A DNA stretch of 64,000 bases, from assembly GCA_009792885.1 (NCBI GenBank), contig WMCF01000018.1, positions 9,918,687-9,982,686 on the forward strand. Reading direction: 5' to 3'. Made by a program: the position numbers and the translations under genes. Positions 37,401 through 47,450 of the stretch are shown piece by piece; the stretch's first letter is position 1, and each line of letters starts with the position of its first letter. This stretch comes from Eremophila alpestris peregrina. Taxonomy: Eukaryota > Chordata > Aves > Passeriformes > Alaudidae. The notes under the pieces were generated by a model that was not told where the DNA came from, made no database searches, and saw nothing but the letters and a program-made list of their open reading frames with translations.

Positions 37401-39343
37401 GGCCATGGGCAGGAGGTGAGGTCAGCCCCAGCATCACCTGCCTGAAATGCTCTTTGTGGCCACAGGCTCCTCAGGCTGCTCTTTTCTCTCTTCCATTGGC
37501 AGCCTCTCCATCTTTGGTAAGGAGGTAAGGGAGTTTGTCCAGAATTATTATTTGTCATTCTTTTCATATTCTTTTTTCCCAATCATTTTCCTTTTTTTCT
37601 AGAGATGGATCCTTTCTTATTTCATATCTTTAACATGGTTTCTCAAAGAAATGAGGATAAAATTGCCACAACCTCTTTCCATCTCTCCTGAAATAGCTTT
37701 TGAACTTGTTGGACAATTTCTAAGAAATCTGACAGCTGACAAGTCTCAGATCCATCAAGCTCTTGCACATTGAATTAAATGTCACACCTTAAGAGAAACA
37801 GGAAAATTCCCCTCATGAGACAGAGGAAACCAGGCTTTTATGGTTCCATAAGAATCTCCTGATGCAGTATTTGCTTTCCTGGGTGCTGTGGGGCAGTTTG
37901 CCATGGATGCCATGGGTTCCTCTCCAGGCTCATGGCCAATGCAGAGTGTGTGAGCTACAACCCCAGTGGATGCAGAGCTGGGTCCCAGTGCCAGAGATGG
38001 TGCCACCCCATTGTCCTCGTGCTCCCAGCCATGGCTCAGAACAGGGACACTTCTCCTTCCCTCCCAGGGCACAGGGAATGGCTGGTTTTTGGGAACACAC
38101 TAATGCCCTCCATCTTGGCTGCAGCTCTTCCAAGTGGGACTTTCTGCGTGCTGTTACTTTCCCCTGCACCATCTGAGGATTAATTTGACACCTTAAAATT
38201 AGCACCAGCATTTCTAAGAGGTTTTGAGCAGCATTGGTTTTTATTAATCAGGTTTTTTCATTGTTCCCTGCCTCACAGCACAACACCTGTCTGTGAGCCC
38301 TGTTCCTGCAGGTCTGCCTGCACCAGCTGGAGGATGTGCTTCCTCTCCCAGCACAAAGTGCCCTCCTTCCTCCCCCAGTGCATCCCAGTCAGCAACATCC
38401 TCCAGCTCAGCCTACGTGTGTCTGCACACGCACTTATTAGCTCTTACATCTTAATTGGAATGATGACATCCTTCCTCCTTGGAGCGGTCTTTAATCTGGA
38501 GATGGAGAGCAGAGGCAGCAGAGCAGGGCTGCCCTGCCAGGCTGCTGGATGTGTGAGGGTGGGAGAGACCTGCCAGGGAAGGATTTGGGTTTGGAGCACG
38601 TGCCTGAAGGTCCAGGGAGAGAGGTGGCAGCAAACAGAAGTGATGGGGGCCCAGTGAGTTTGGAGGAGGATTCAGTGAGCAGGAGCTGTGTGTGAAGCCT
38701 CTTCCAGAGCTATTAAAAAGCATAAAAGACAAATCTTTTAATGTGGCCCCTTGGTATGTCTCTCCATGAGCCACCCCCATACATCTGCCTTTGCCCCTTC
38801 CTAGACTGGCTCATTTGTATAAACTGATGGAGTTTATGGGCTGGGAGCTTCCTGTGCTATTTGTCCTGGGAACATGGCAGTTAAAATCTCTGGGTATTCT
38901 TATAGCACAGACAAGGACTTTATGGTCCCATATAGCTGCAATGTAAGTTACTTTAATATGGTAACTTTGTGGTCCAAAAATCTCTCTAATCCAGATTTAC
39001 AGCTGTGAGTCAGGGCTTCAGTGCTGGAAGATCAAAACATTCCTGAGAATGATGCTCGATGCTCCTGAGTAACATCAGTGGGTTTGTGAGCCCAACCTTT
39101 GGGCTCCGGAGGGGATCAGGCCCTTGGCTTTTTGAGGTGCCATTTAGAGAGGTTCAAAGGTTGAATGAGAAGCCATTGATTTGACAGACAAAGTGCAATA
39201 TTTGTTGGTGAGGAGTCTTCAAGAACACCCTGTCTTGGCTGCCATAGGTGGGAAGAAGTTGGGGAAAAGCAAACCTGACATGGAGAAATTATGTGCCATG
39301 CTTAGAGATGCTGCTGTTTCCTTATTTACTTGTTATCTGTTCT

Positions 39344-39461
39344 GAGGAAAAAGGAAAAGGACGGGGAAAAAAGAAAAATAGGGGAACACAGAGGAGGGGA
39401 TGGAAACAAGGAACAGAAATAAAGACCAAAAAAAGGTCAAAAAAGTAAAAAAAAGAAGAAG
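39344..39461. repeat. Purine-rich tract upstream of CRYGN
   Basis: Of about 118 bases on the + strand only 13 are pyrimidines, and the first 18 bases contain none until 39,362. The tract ends about 215 bases before the CRYGN TATA box. It may be simple-sequence drift; purine tracts of this kind can also affect nucleosome positioning or form triplex structures, which is inference. Confidence 0.85.
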
Positions 39462-39559
39462 TCCTCCAAAACAAGAGCATCAAATGTGCACTGCTAATCA
39501 ACCAAAGCCCTGCCAAGCAAATCTTTTGTCAGATCATCTGCCCAAAAATCAAAAGCCCG

Positions 39560-39568
39560 GACTCAGCA
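39560..39568 (+). promoter_or_regulatory. CRYGN: Half Maf recognition element (GACTCAGCA) upstream of CRYGN
   Basis: GACTCAGCA matches one complete half, with the central base, of the palindromic Maf element TGCTGASTCAGCA. Lens Maf proteins (L-Maf/MAFA in birds) drive many crystallin promoters through such sites. It lies about 110 bases before the TATA box; function is inferred. Confidence 0.45.
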
Positions 39569-39621
39569 GGCCCCGGTTCTGCCGACGAAGCGGGAACGCG
39601 CAAAGCCCCCGCTTCCCGCGG

Positions 39622-39628
39622 CTTTGTT
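39622..39628 (+). promoter_or_regulatory. CRYGN: SOX-type motif CTTTGTT in CRYGN promoter
   Basis: CTTTGTT is the SOX2-type consensus, placed about 50 bases upstream of the TATA box. SOX proteins with PAX6 or Maf activate crystallin genes in chick and mouse. Such a short motif occurs often by chance, so support comes only from its position. Confidence 0.4.
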
Positions 39629-39676
39629 AAAAAGCCCTGGCGACACCAGCCCCGGCCCGGCCCCCCCGGCCGCCCC

Positions 39677-39683
39677 TATATAG
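39677..39683 (+). promoter_or_regulatory. CRYGN: CRYGN TATA box (TATATAG)
   Basis: TATATAG stands in an otherwise very GC-rich stretch 82 bases before the start codon. It predicts transcription starting near 39,707 and a 5' leader of about 50 bases, typical of TATA-driven crystallin genes. Confidence 0.75.
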
Positions 39684-39758
39684 TGGGGTGTCCAAGGGTC
39701 TGTCCATCGCCCTCGGGGTCTGGCTCCCGCTCTGGCCTTGGAGAGCAGCCAGCAGAAC

Positions 39759-39779
39759 ATGTCTCAGTACTCAGGAAAA
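39759..39779 (+). CDS. CRYGN: CRYGN coding exon 1
   Basis: This exon has 21 coding bases for MSQYSGK, ending in phase 0 at a strong GTAAGTAA donor. A tiny first coding exon for the N-terminal arm is normal for beta/gamma crystallins. Transcription should begin near 39,707. Confidence 0.93.
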
Positions 39780-42700
39780 GTAAGTAACGACCCCAGCGCT
39801 TCCCTTTCAGAGCCCGAGCATCCTGCGGCTGGAAGGAGCTGCTGGGGATAACGGAGCCAGCAGACGTGGCTGTGTGAGTGGTGATGCCGGCAGCAAATCT
39901 GGTGGCAGGGATGGGGAGGGTGTGGCAGAAGGAGCTGCCGAGTTTCCTGTTTAAACATTCCTGCTGGAAATACGTGTGAGCGAGCACGAGGCGGCGAGAA
40001 GTGTCATTCCCAGAAAAACAAATGCGCTCCTCGGGAAAAAATGCCAGCGATGCCGCGCTCCTTTTGCTGGAGAGCAGCTAAAATAACCCAAACCAGCCTG
40101 AAATGATGCGTCTGCGAGAGGTTCCCATCTGCTGGGAATGGGAGTCCGGCCGTGTCCCCGCTCCTCACCGCCGGCCCTTTCTCCTCCCTCCCCCAGATCA
40201 CTTTCTACGAGGGCAAATGCTTCACGGGCAGGAAGCTGGATGTCTGTGGCAGCTGCAACAGCTTCCAGGACCAAGGTTTCCTCAACCGGGTCAACTCCAT
40301 CTGTGTCCAGAGTGGAGCCTGGGTCTGCTTCGACCACCCCGACTTCCGAGGGCAGCAGTACATCCTGGAGCACGGCGAGTATCCCGATTTCTACCGCTGG
40401 AACGGACGCAGCGACCACCTGGGCTCCTGCCGGCCCATCGGGATGGTGAGTGGGATGCTGCTGGCGCTGGCTCTCCCAGCCGCAGCACCGCTGGGTTTGG
40501 TTTATCTTGGAGCCCCAAGAATAAGTGCCATAAAAATCTGTGTTCTTCAGAAATAGGGTGTCTCCCTGAGCAGGAAAGAGTTTCCTGGGTGGGTTTGTCC
40601 CCGTTCAGAGCGGGCTGTGCAGGCCACAAAGCCGAGACAGTTTCCTGTGTCCCCAGACAGGAGGAAGATGCATCTTCTTCCTCCCACCGTGAAATGCAGT
40701 GAGATATTCCTGTGGTTTTCCAGATGAAAAGGCAAGGTCCTGCTGGTACCATGTGCTTTTCCTTTTAGTGTAAGCTGCTATGAGATATTCACGGGGGAAT
40801 TCAGGAGATTCATTGCCCAAGGCAAGTTTGAGCTGCAGCAGCTCCATCTCCCCAAAGGGGAGAGGGCAGCCTGAGGGCTTTCCAACCAGACCATAGGGCT
40901 GCTCCTAGCAAATTTTAGTTGAATTCTCTGCTGTCACAACCCCCCCTCTGACCCCTGTAATCCTAAACAAAACCATTATTTTCCCTTCCTCTTATAAAGC
41001 TTTTAAAAGCACTGTCCATAGGAAGGTTTAAATAGGAAGATCAAAAAGTAACAAAGAAAAATGAATATAGGTTGGGTCTTTCCGTTGATTCTCCTATCCC
41101 TGAGGGCCTCCAGGGCAATGATGAGCCCAGCTGGAGCTGGTGGCATTTCTCACTGGCCGTGAAACTGCTTTTGGCACAGCAGTGGGTCTCTTACAGGTCT
41201 GTAACATCACTCCCAAAGCTCCTCCATGATCTGTATGTGGAGGGATGCTCTGGCCCAGGCCCAGCACAAGAATGTGCTCCTCCTTTCCTGGCCCAAGATT
41301 TTCCCTGAGAGATGCCAGCAAGGGCTTTGAGGCGTTTGAGCAGTGCAGATTCCCAGAGGAATGTTTGCTCAGGCACGGGATCCGCTCGGCTGCTGCCGGG
41401 GGCTGCCTGCTGCAGGGTTTGGCCTCGCAGCCTCCCAGTGCACTGACGTTGTTTATTTGGAAAATGCATTTAGGTATTCCTTGAATTTGGCTTAAAAATA
41501 TCCTTTGAGCTCACTCTGCCCCATACAGCACTGCCACAGGCTGCAGAGATCTCCCCAGAGTAATTTGTGTTGTGTGACCATCACGCAGCAATGATGATGC
41601 TGGGAAAGTTTCCTTTCCTCCCCCCTGTTTTTATTTTCCTAAAAGAAAGGCACAACACCTCTCACCAGGGACTGCAGCTATGCATGAGACTGGAGGCAAT
41701 ACAAGTTAGTTTAGGGAATAGTCCAGCATCTTTGCACACTCAGGATATGTTCCTTTTTTCCTGTTTGGGTGGGCAGAGTGTCGGGGCTGTAGCTGATGCT
41801 GCATTTGGGATGGAGGATTTGTGGGCTGATGGAGGGGGCTGCAGATGGACAAGGGGCTGTGTGTGCCTGAGCCCTGGCACCCCACGATGTGTTTGCAGTG
41901 GACAGCAGCACAGGAAGGTGCAGCTGGGCACAGGGATGAGGGATTTTTTGGCTGCTTTCATGGTTGGTGTGCTGGGAGGCAGCACGAGTTTGTGTGTGCT
42001 CTGTTCATGCTGGCACAAGTGGGCTTGGGTTGCTCTCCACATTTCCCTTGCAAAGCATCCTTCTGTCTCCCTCTTAGTCTTACAAAGCTGGAGAAATAAT
42101 TTGTTGTGCTTTTTTGGTGCTGCTGTTGACCCCACTCCCTTTGTCCCCAGCACGGCGAGCATTACAGGATCGAAATATTCGAGGGGAGCCATTTTAGGGG
42201 TCCCAGCCTGGAGCTGACAGAGGATTGCTCCTTCCTGCAGGGACAGGGCTGGGACAAGACCTGCATCAATGCCCTCAAAGTGTACGGCGACGGCGCGTAA
42301 GTAATGCCCTGTGTCCTGGCATCAGCACTGCAGGGGACAGGGGCTGCAGGAGAATCCTCCCTCATGGAAAACCCTGGCACAGCTGGGAGCACTTGGAGAA
42401 AGCCTAGGGGTGTTTGTTAGGCCTGTTGTTAAAGGTGAATGTTGGTGCCTGCCCAACTGAGGGCTGCTTCAAACGGGTGTGATTTTTGGAGGGTGGCAGC
42501 TGAGCATGAGCTGCAAGAACTCTATGAGAAGCCTAAAACCATCTCCTTCCTGCCTGCCTTCCTTCCTGCCTGCTTGCCTGCCTGCCTTCCACACCTCTTT
42601 CCAATCCATGCTGATTCTCTCAGGGAGGTTGGATGGATGGCTCCAGGCAATGCAGGTCAGGGCTCTTCCTTTGCAAGTAGCTTCACCACACCTTTTCCTA

Positions 42701-45700
42701 TGATGATAAAGTTGAAGCAGCAGCATGTCCCCTTTACATTAAATCCTGCCTCTGAAAGAGAGGGCTGAAAGCTTTGGTGATGCCCAGACTGAGGCTCAGC
42801 CCCACCCTCCTGCCCCTGCAGATGCTCCTCAAGGCCTGGGCAGGATGACAGTTTTGCCTTTTCCTTGATGTCTGTATTGTCTCAGTGGTGTTGGTCCTTT
42901 TTGTGGGGTCTTTTTCTCTTATTGTCAGACAGGTTGTTATCTGTCTGTCACCCCTCTCCTCTGTCTGACAATTGTGTTTCACTGCAAGCATGCTGAGTGC
43001 TGGGGAATGCCACAAAACCTTCCCAGAGCCAGGCTGGAGGGAGGCACTGGGGCAGAGGGAAGCCCCTGCAGAGGAGGGAGCACAGATACTTTGTTCTTCA
43101 CCTGTCCTGGACTGGATATTGTGCAGCTCACCTGGTGTGAGATGCTGGACCCTTTGTGTCCATTTTTTCCTAAGAATAGGGAAAGGTTGTTGCCATCCAA
43201 GCTCAAAACATCCTGACAGCAGCAAGTGTCCTGCAGGACCCTTTCTGATCCAGCCAAGGCCTCTCCTCTTCCAAAAATCCAGGCTTATGATTAGGCAATG
43301 GCAGTTCATTAAGGAGCAGAGCTACCCACTCCTGATGGGAAGAAATGGCTGGAGCCCACCAGGGACCCTGTTAGTGCTGAGCATTTGAGTACCAACACTG
43401 CAAAGCCAAGAGGAGCCTGTGAGTACTCTGGCAAGAGCTTTAGGGCCAATTTACTGCATGGGTCCCTGCAGCAGAGCCTGGAGCTTGAGAAATTGGGAAG
43501 CTGCCCAGAAACTTTCAAGCACTTGAATTTTTCAGATTGATTTCCCCCCCTCCCCTACAAAATATATAAAGGGCACAAAGCTTGCTCTCCCTCACATGGG
43601 AGTCTGGATTGTTTGTGTTAACGTTACAGGGCTTCTCAAGGTCTATGAATAGTGAGAAAAAAATTGGAAAAAATCAAAGCATGGAGAGGAGCGTGGTGAG
43701 GAAACTCACTGAGGTTTGTAGCATTCAGATCTTGGAAAGAGCAGACATGCTTGGAAAGGTCTGTAGAGGCAATGAAAAGGCAGGACAGTGCAGAGGCACC
43801 TGCTGTCCCAGGCTGCAGGAGGAGGGAGGGAAGGATGAGATACCACTGCAGAGAGGTGAGAGCAGGCAGAGAAAGGGACCCTATAGCACCACTTTTCTCC
43901 TTTGGATGGGCCACCTAAACCCAGGTGCCTCCAGAAGTGCTGCAGGTGTAGGTGGTGCTGGGCAAAGCTGTACCAGGACTCATCCTTTGCTGTCTGGGGA
44001 GCAGAGGAGATGGGGCCAGTGGAGACAAAGGGAGTTTCAGCCACATTCTCACTCTGTGGTTTTCACCCTCAATTCCCACAACGCGACATCTGCTGGATAC
44101 AGAAATATTTGTTTCCATTTCCAAATCCATGGATGGTGTCATGTGCTGATAAAAATTTGTTGTGGAGGTGGCTGAGCCCAGGAGGAGCGATGATGGATCA
44201 TCTGGAAACACGGGCATGGAGACAAACTCTGGGTTTTGGCATGGTGCATGGTGAGCCTGAGGGGCCCAGCACCTTCCCTGCTGCCCTTCTGGGGTGGGTA
44301 ACTGCTACCCCACACAGCCACAAAGGGTGATGGCAGAGCTGTGGAAGCCAGGCTGGCACTGAATTGCCATTTCAGAGCAGTTCTGAGGTGTCACCGCCTC
44401 CTTGGAAGCTGCTGCAGGTTTGTGGTGAGTGGCTTTGCCCATCCCACAGGCAGAGCCAGCTCCACTATCACACAGGGTATCATCTCATTTTAGATGAAGA
44501 TGTGTGGTTCTTGTCCCCCTTTGTGCCTCAGCCACTCCACAGAGGATGGCTTAGAAATAACAATTTAAAAAAGCTGAATTTGTTTTGCAGTCCAGGAGAG
44601 AATACCCCAAAAAGAGCTTTCCTACACTACAATGGAATAACTTGAAGGAACCAGACCAACCCTTTATTCTGTTGAAGCATTCATGAGTGTTTGGTAGCTG
44701 TTCTGCAGCCAGGTTGTGAAATACAAAGCAGAACAGGTCCCCAAATGCTGCTGCCCAATGAACATCACATAGTCCTCAGCAAAGGCAATACCTGCCCATG
44801 GCACTGCTCAAGTCCTGCATGGAGAATGAGTGACTTTGAGCTCCACTGAAAGCCTCCTGCTTGGTTCAGGCTGATGCTTCAGCATTCCCCTCCTCATTTT
44901 TCAGTTTGAGCAGCCAGTTTTGGCTGATAGAGTTTGAGCTGGTTCCATGAGCATTTTATTCCCATGTCCTCTGGGATTATGTGCTAATGAAACACAGCAC
45001 TGAGATGTTTGAGGGCTGTGTGCTATGTGCCTGGATCATGCTGGGCTTGAGGACAAGATCATCTCTTTTTTTTTTTTTTTTTTGTTTTCTGTTTTCTGGA
45101 CTCCTGACTGACTTGATTTCCCTTCTCCCTGATGGTCTCAGAGAACGTAAATTTTAGGCAATAAAGGAACAGCAAAGTGAGCCCTACAGTCCCTCACTCA
45201 TCACCTTGCACTGCCAACACATTTCACTCCCATCTTTCTGCTATTCCTTTTAATCCTTTGGGTTTGGGGTTTTTCCAGCCTTCCCCTAAGCAGAGGGACA
45301 AGCCAGTGGGGGTTCTTATCACCACACCAGGTCACTCAGTCTGCTTCCCCCTACACCAAAGCCTGTCCCATTCCCTCCATGCAATGGTGCAGACACATCA
45401 ACCACGTGCCTGGAAAGAAATCTTGGCAAAGACAGTGACTATGAGGGGCTGCTCTTCCCCCTGCTCTATTCCCCAGGGCTGACCTGTTGTTGAAATATGT
45501 CCTAGAGCAGAAGAGCTGAAAAGAAAGAGGAGGAAAATGTTTTAAATTGTTGTTAATTAAGCTGAGGAACTCTGTCACTGCACACTGGTGGGGTACACTA
45601 CACTCACAGGTGAGCAGTGGGCAGCCTTCTCCTCATGCTGCAAAGTGAGCACCAAAGAGAAAGGCTGAGGATGACTTTGTGATTCCAGTTTGGATACAAA

Positions 45701-47355
45701 TTGGCTGCACAAGTGCCAGAGAATGAGGCTGTTTGAAGGAATCACGTGTCATCAATGCCAAGCACAGAGTCTGGTACCACAGGATGCTCTTTCACAAAGC
45801 CAAGGCACAGAATTCCATGCTGGTATCCACATGCTGGTCCTGTTCCTGCACAGGGATCTGGGGGAAGGGACCACCATAGTCCCACCTCATGCCCTCTCAG
45901 AAACACAAAACAAATAGGTCAAGGAACCTGGAAGGTGCCTTGGATAAATACCTCAAACTTTTCTTGTTTTGGTTTTATAAATAATGCCAGTGAGTGGCTG
46001 GTTTTATAAAGAACTTTTTTTCCCAAGCCTCCAGCTTTTTGCTTTGGATTAGACTGATCTGAGTTCACCAGCTGTTGTCTGACCCTTAAAACCCAGCAGT
46101 CTTTGACCCCTCCAGTACTTGAAGAAGTTTCTCCCTGGAAATCCCACATACAGTAGGTCCCAACCCCAATGTCCCAGCTGAGTTCCTGCAATGGCAGACC
46201 ACAGAAACCAAATTATTTGGAGGACTGCATTCCTGCTTTGCTGTCATTGCTGAGCAAATTGATGAGAAAAGCAGCAGAGATCCTCATAAAATCTTAAAAA
46301 ATATGAGGATGAGAGGAAAGAGGCAGAGGTGAGCAGCTCAGCAATGACTGAGTGGAAACCTGACCGTAAAACTGTCAGAGCCATGGCAAAATTTGGTTAA
46401 GAAGCATGGGAGAGTCAAACAGAGGGCAGGGGTGACACTTGTGGCCACAGTAAGATCATGTGAAGTGAAGGGAGAGGAAAGCAGCCAAATTGTCCTTCTT
46501 GACCATCAGAATTGCTCCTGACTTGACCTTCAAATGGAGAAAGACACATCACAAACCAGGGCAATGGAGAACGATGTAGCCAAGCCAGGTGAAGAAGTCA
46601 GACATGCTGAAGTCTCCATGGCTATTGAATGTTGTATCCATTTGACTGCATTCCAAGGGAAATTTGTCATTAACTCTGGATGTAGAGATAAAGATAACCA
46701 AGCCAAGCCCTGCTCTCTGTTGGAAAGCATCAAAGAGGCCATAAAGAATTACTAACAAAGAGAGAAATTATTAAATATGGTTCCCATCATAGCTAATGAA
46801 TCAGTTCAAAGAGGCAGAACATCCATCAAGCATTGTATGTTTCTCCTCACAGTCTCTAAAAAAGGTGTTTATACAGGGCCTGAGGGGACTCAAGTCCTTC
46901 AGCACTATCAAACGCTATTAAATTGTCTCTGTTGCACATGGTGAAGCTCAAAGAGATCCATTCCTGCAGTAATGTGAAGCAGGGACCCTTGGGCCCAGGC
47001 CTTATTGCTGGTGTAACCCAAAACCCCTTCCAAAGGCGAGCTCCAGTCTGGCTGTGGGTGTTTGCTGTGGGAAGCACCCACAGTGAACTCCCCCAGGAGC
47101 ATTCCTGTGCGTGGGATGGGGCTGCCAATCAGGCCCTGGTGGCCTGAATGCAGCCCCTCAGAGTGGCCCCTGAGCACGGGCACAGGGCTGGCAGCAGCTG
47201 AGCCTCCCTTTGTGCCCAGGTGGGTGCTGTACGAGGAGCCCAACTACCGAGGCCGCATGTACGTGGTGGAGCGCGGCGAGTTCGGCAGCTTCGGCGAGTG
47301 GCAGGCGCGCAGCGCCAGCGTCCAGTCCATCCGCAGGGTCATCAACTACTTCTAG
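39759..47355 (+). CDS. CRYGN: CRYGN, gamma-N crystallin, complete, four exons
   Basis: CRYGN is a lens structural protein of the beta/gamma-crystallin superfamily, with no enzymatic role. The join is 39759-39779, 40197-40445, 42151-42296 and 47220-47355, giving 552 bases and 183 residues. All introns are GT-AG and the frame is open throughout. The protein has a short N-terminal arm (1-7) and four Greek-key motifs at about 8-46, 48-88, 94-136 and 140-182. Motifs begin with the expected aromatic strands (ITFYE, WVCFDHPDF, YRIEIFEG, WVLYEEPNYRG) and the C-terminus is VINYF. Eight cysteines (15, 24, 27, 43, 51, 85, 116, 128) all precede motif 4. Motifs 1 and 2 share one exon as in gamma-crystallins; motifs 3 and 4 have separate exons as in beta-crystallins, which is the known signature of gamma-N. 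The start was chosen because MSQYSGK, then ITFYEGK, matches the family N-terminus and lies 82 bases after a TATA box. It lies in the same orientation as RHEB, as in mammals. Confidence 0.97.
39780..40196 (+). other. CRYGN: CRYGN intron 1
   Basis: This 417-base intron is GC-rich and carries no recognisable element. Open frames that run through it into exon 2 are not conserved outside the exon. Confidence 0.9.
40197..40445 (+). CDS. CRYGN: CRYGN coding exon 2 (Greek-key motifs 1 and 2)
   Basis: This exon of 249 bases (83 codons) runs from CTCCCTCCCCCAG to GTGAGT. It encodes the whole N-terminal domain, residues 8-90. Motif 1 begins ITFYEGKCFTGRKLD and motif 2 begins at Trp49; the domain ends SCRPIGM. 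Two motifs in one exon is the gamma-type arrangement. Confidence 0.97.
40446..42150 (+). other. CRYGN: CRYGN intron 2
   Basis: This 1.7-kb intron lies between GTGAGT and CCCCAG. A 216-codon frame from 41,567 runs into exon 3 in the wrong frame and is a chance frame. Nothing else is recognised. Confidence 0.9.
42151..42296 (+). CDS. CRYGN: CRYGN coding exon 3 (Greek-key motif 3)
   Basis: This exon of 146 bases starts in phase 0 after TTTGTCCCCAG and ends two bases into the Ala139 codon at GTAAGTAA. It encodes the linker HGEH and motif 3, from YRIEIFEG to INALKVYGDG. The split after one motif is the beta-type arrangement. Confidence 0.97.
42545..42590. repeat. CCTG/CCTT-rich simple repeat
   Basis: About 46 bases are built almost wholly of CCTG and CCTT tetramers. 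Length variation between individuals is likely. Confidence 0.9.
45066..45083. repeat. 18-base T run in CRYGN intron 3
   Basis: An uninterrupted run of 18 T, followed by T-rich sequence. No adjacent transposon body is recognised. Confidence 0.9.
47220..47355 (+). CDS. CRYGN: CRYGN terminal coding exon 4 (Greek-key motif 4)
   Basis: This exon of 136 coding bases follows TTTGTGCCCAG; the first base completes Ala139. It encodes WVLYEEPNYRGRMYVVERGE and on to RRVINYF, then TAG. The exon is strongly GC3-biased (many GCG, CGC and GGC codons) compared with its AT-richer surroundings, which is common for short terminal exons in birds. The human gene is altered at this end, as I recall; here the ancestral motif 4 is intact. 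Confidence 0.97.
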
Positions 47356-47450
47356 CTGGGCTCTGCCCCTGCCAGCCACGGCCTGCTGAGACTCAGCATC
47401 ACCCTCCTCTCCACCCACTGACCCCTGGAATAAATTGTCAAACACCAGCT
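47356..47450 (+). other. CRYGN: CRYGN 3' untranslated region
   Basis: This is a very short leader-out of about 95 bases from the stop codon to the predicted cleavage point, roughly 15-20 bases after the AATAAA. Short 3' UTRs are typical of crystallin mRNAs. The end is approximate. Confidence 0.7.
47429..47434 (+). terminator. CRYGN: CRYGN polyadenylation signal AATAAA
   Basis: A canonical AATAAA lies 74 bases after the stop codon, followed about 30 bases later by TTGGCTCT and a T run (47,466-47,472) that could serve as the downstream element. Confidence 0.85.

Larger units (their letters stand above)
32963..39550. other. RHEB-CRYGN intergenic region
   Basis: This 6.6-kb stretch between the distal RHEB polyadenylation site and the CRYGN promoter holds one CR1 fragment (34,098-34,460), a 236-codon minus-strand open frame (35,834-36,544) and a purine tract (39,344-39,461). 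The remainder is moderately GC, with many scattered CCAG/CTGG motifs and no gene I can support. Confidence 0.8.
39540..40450. promoter_or_regulatory. CRYGN: GC-rich, CpG-bearing region over CRYGN promoter and exons 1-2
   Basis: GC content and CpG frequency rise sharply from about 39,555, across the promoter and through the end of exon 2, compared with the AT-richer flanks. The boundaries are by eye. It is less dense than the island at the right end of the window. Confidence 0.6.
42297..47219 (+). other. CRYGN: CRYGN intron 3
   Basis: This 4.9-kb intron, the longest of the gene, separates motifs 3 and 4. It contains a CCTG/CCTT-rich simple repeat (42,545-42,590), an 18-T run (45,066-45,083) and a TATA-like ATATATAAAG near 43,562-43,571 with no gene attached. 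No alternative terminal exon encoding a crystallin motif was seen. Confidence 0.87.

Noticed and set aside
41567..42217. 216-codon + strand open frame reaching into CRYGN exon 3
   Set aside because: It reads exon 3 in the wrong frame, and its upstream part shows no family pattern.
43582..44175. 197-codon + strand open frame with a TATA-like box just upstream, inside CRYGN intron 3
   Set aside because: No domain or homology is recognised, there is no splice or polyadenylation context, and intronic TATA-like strings are common.
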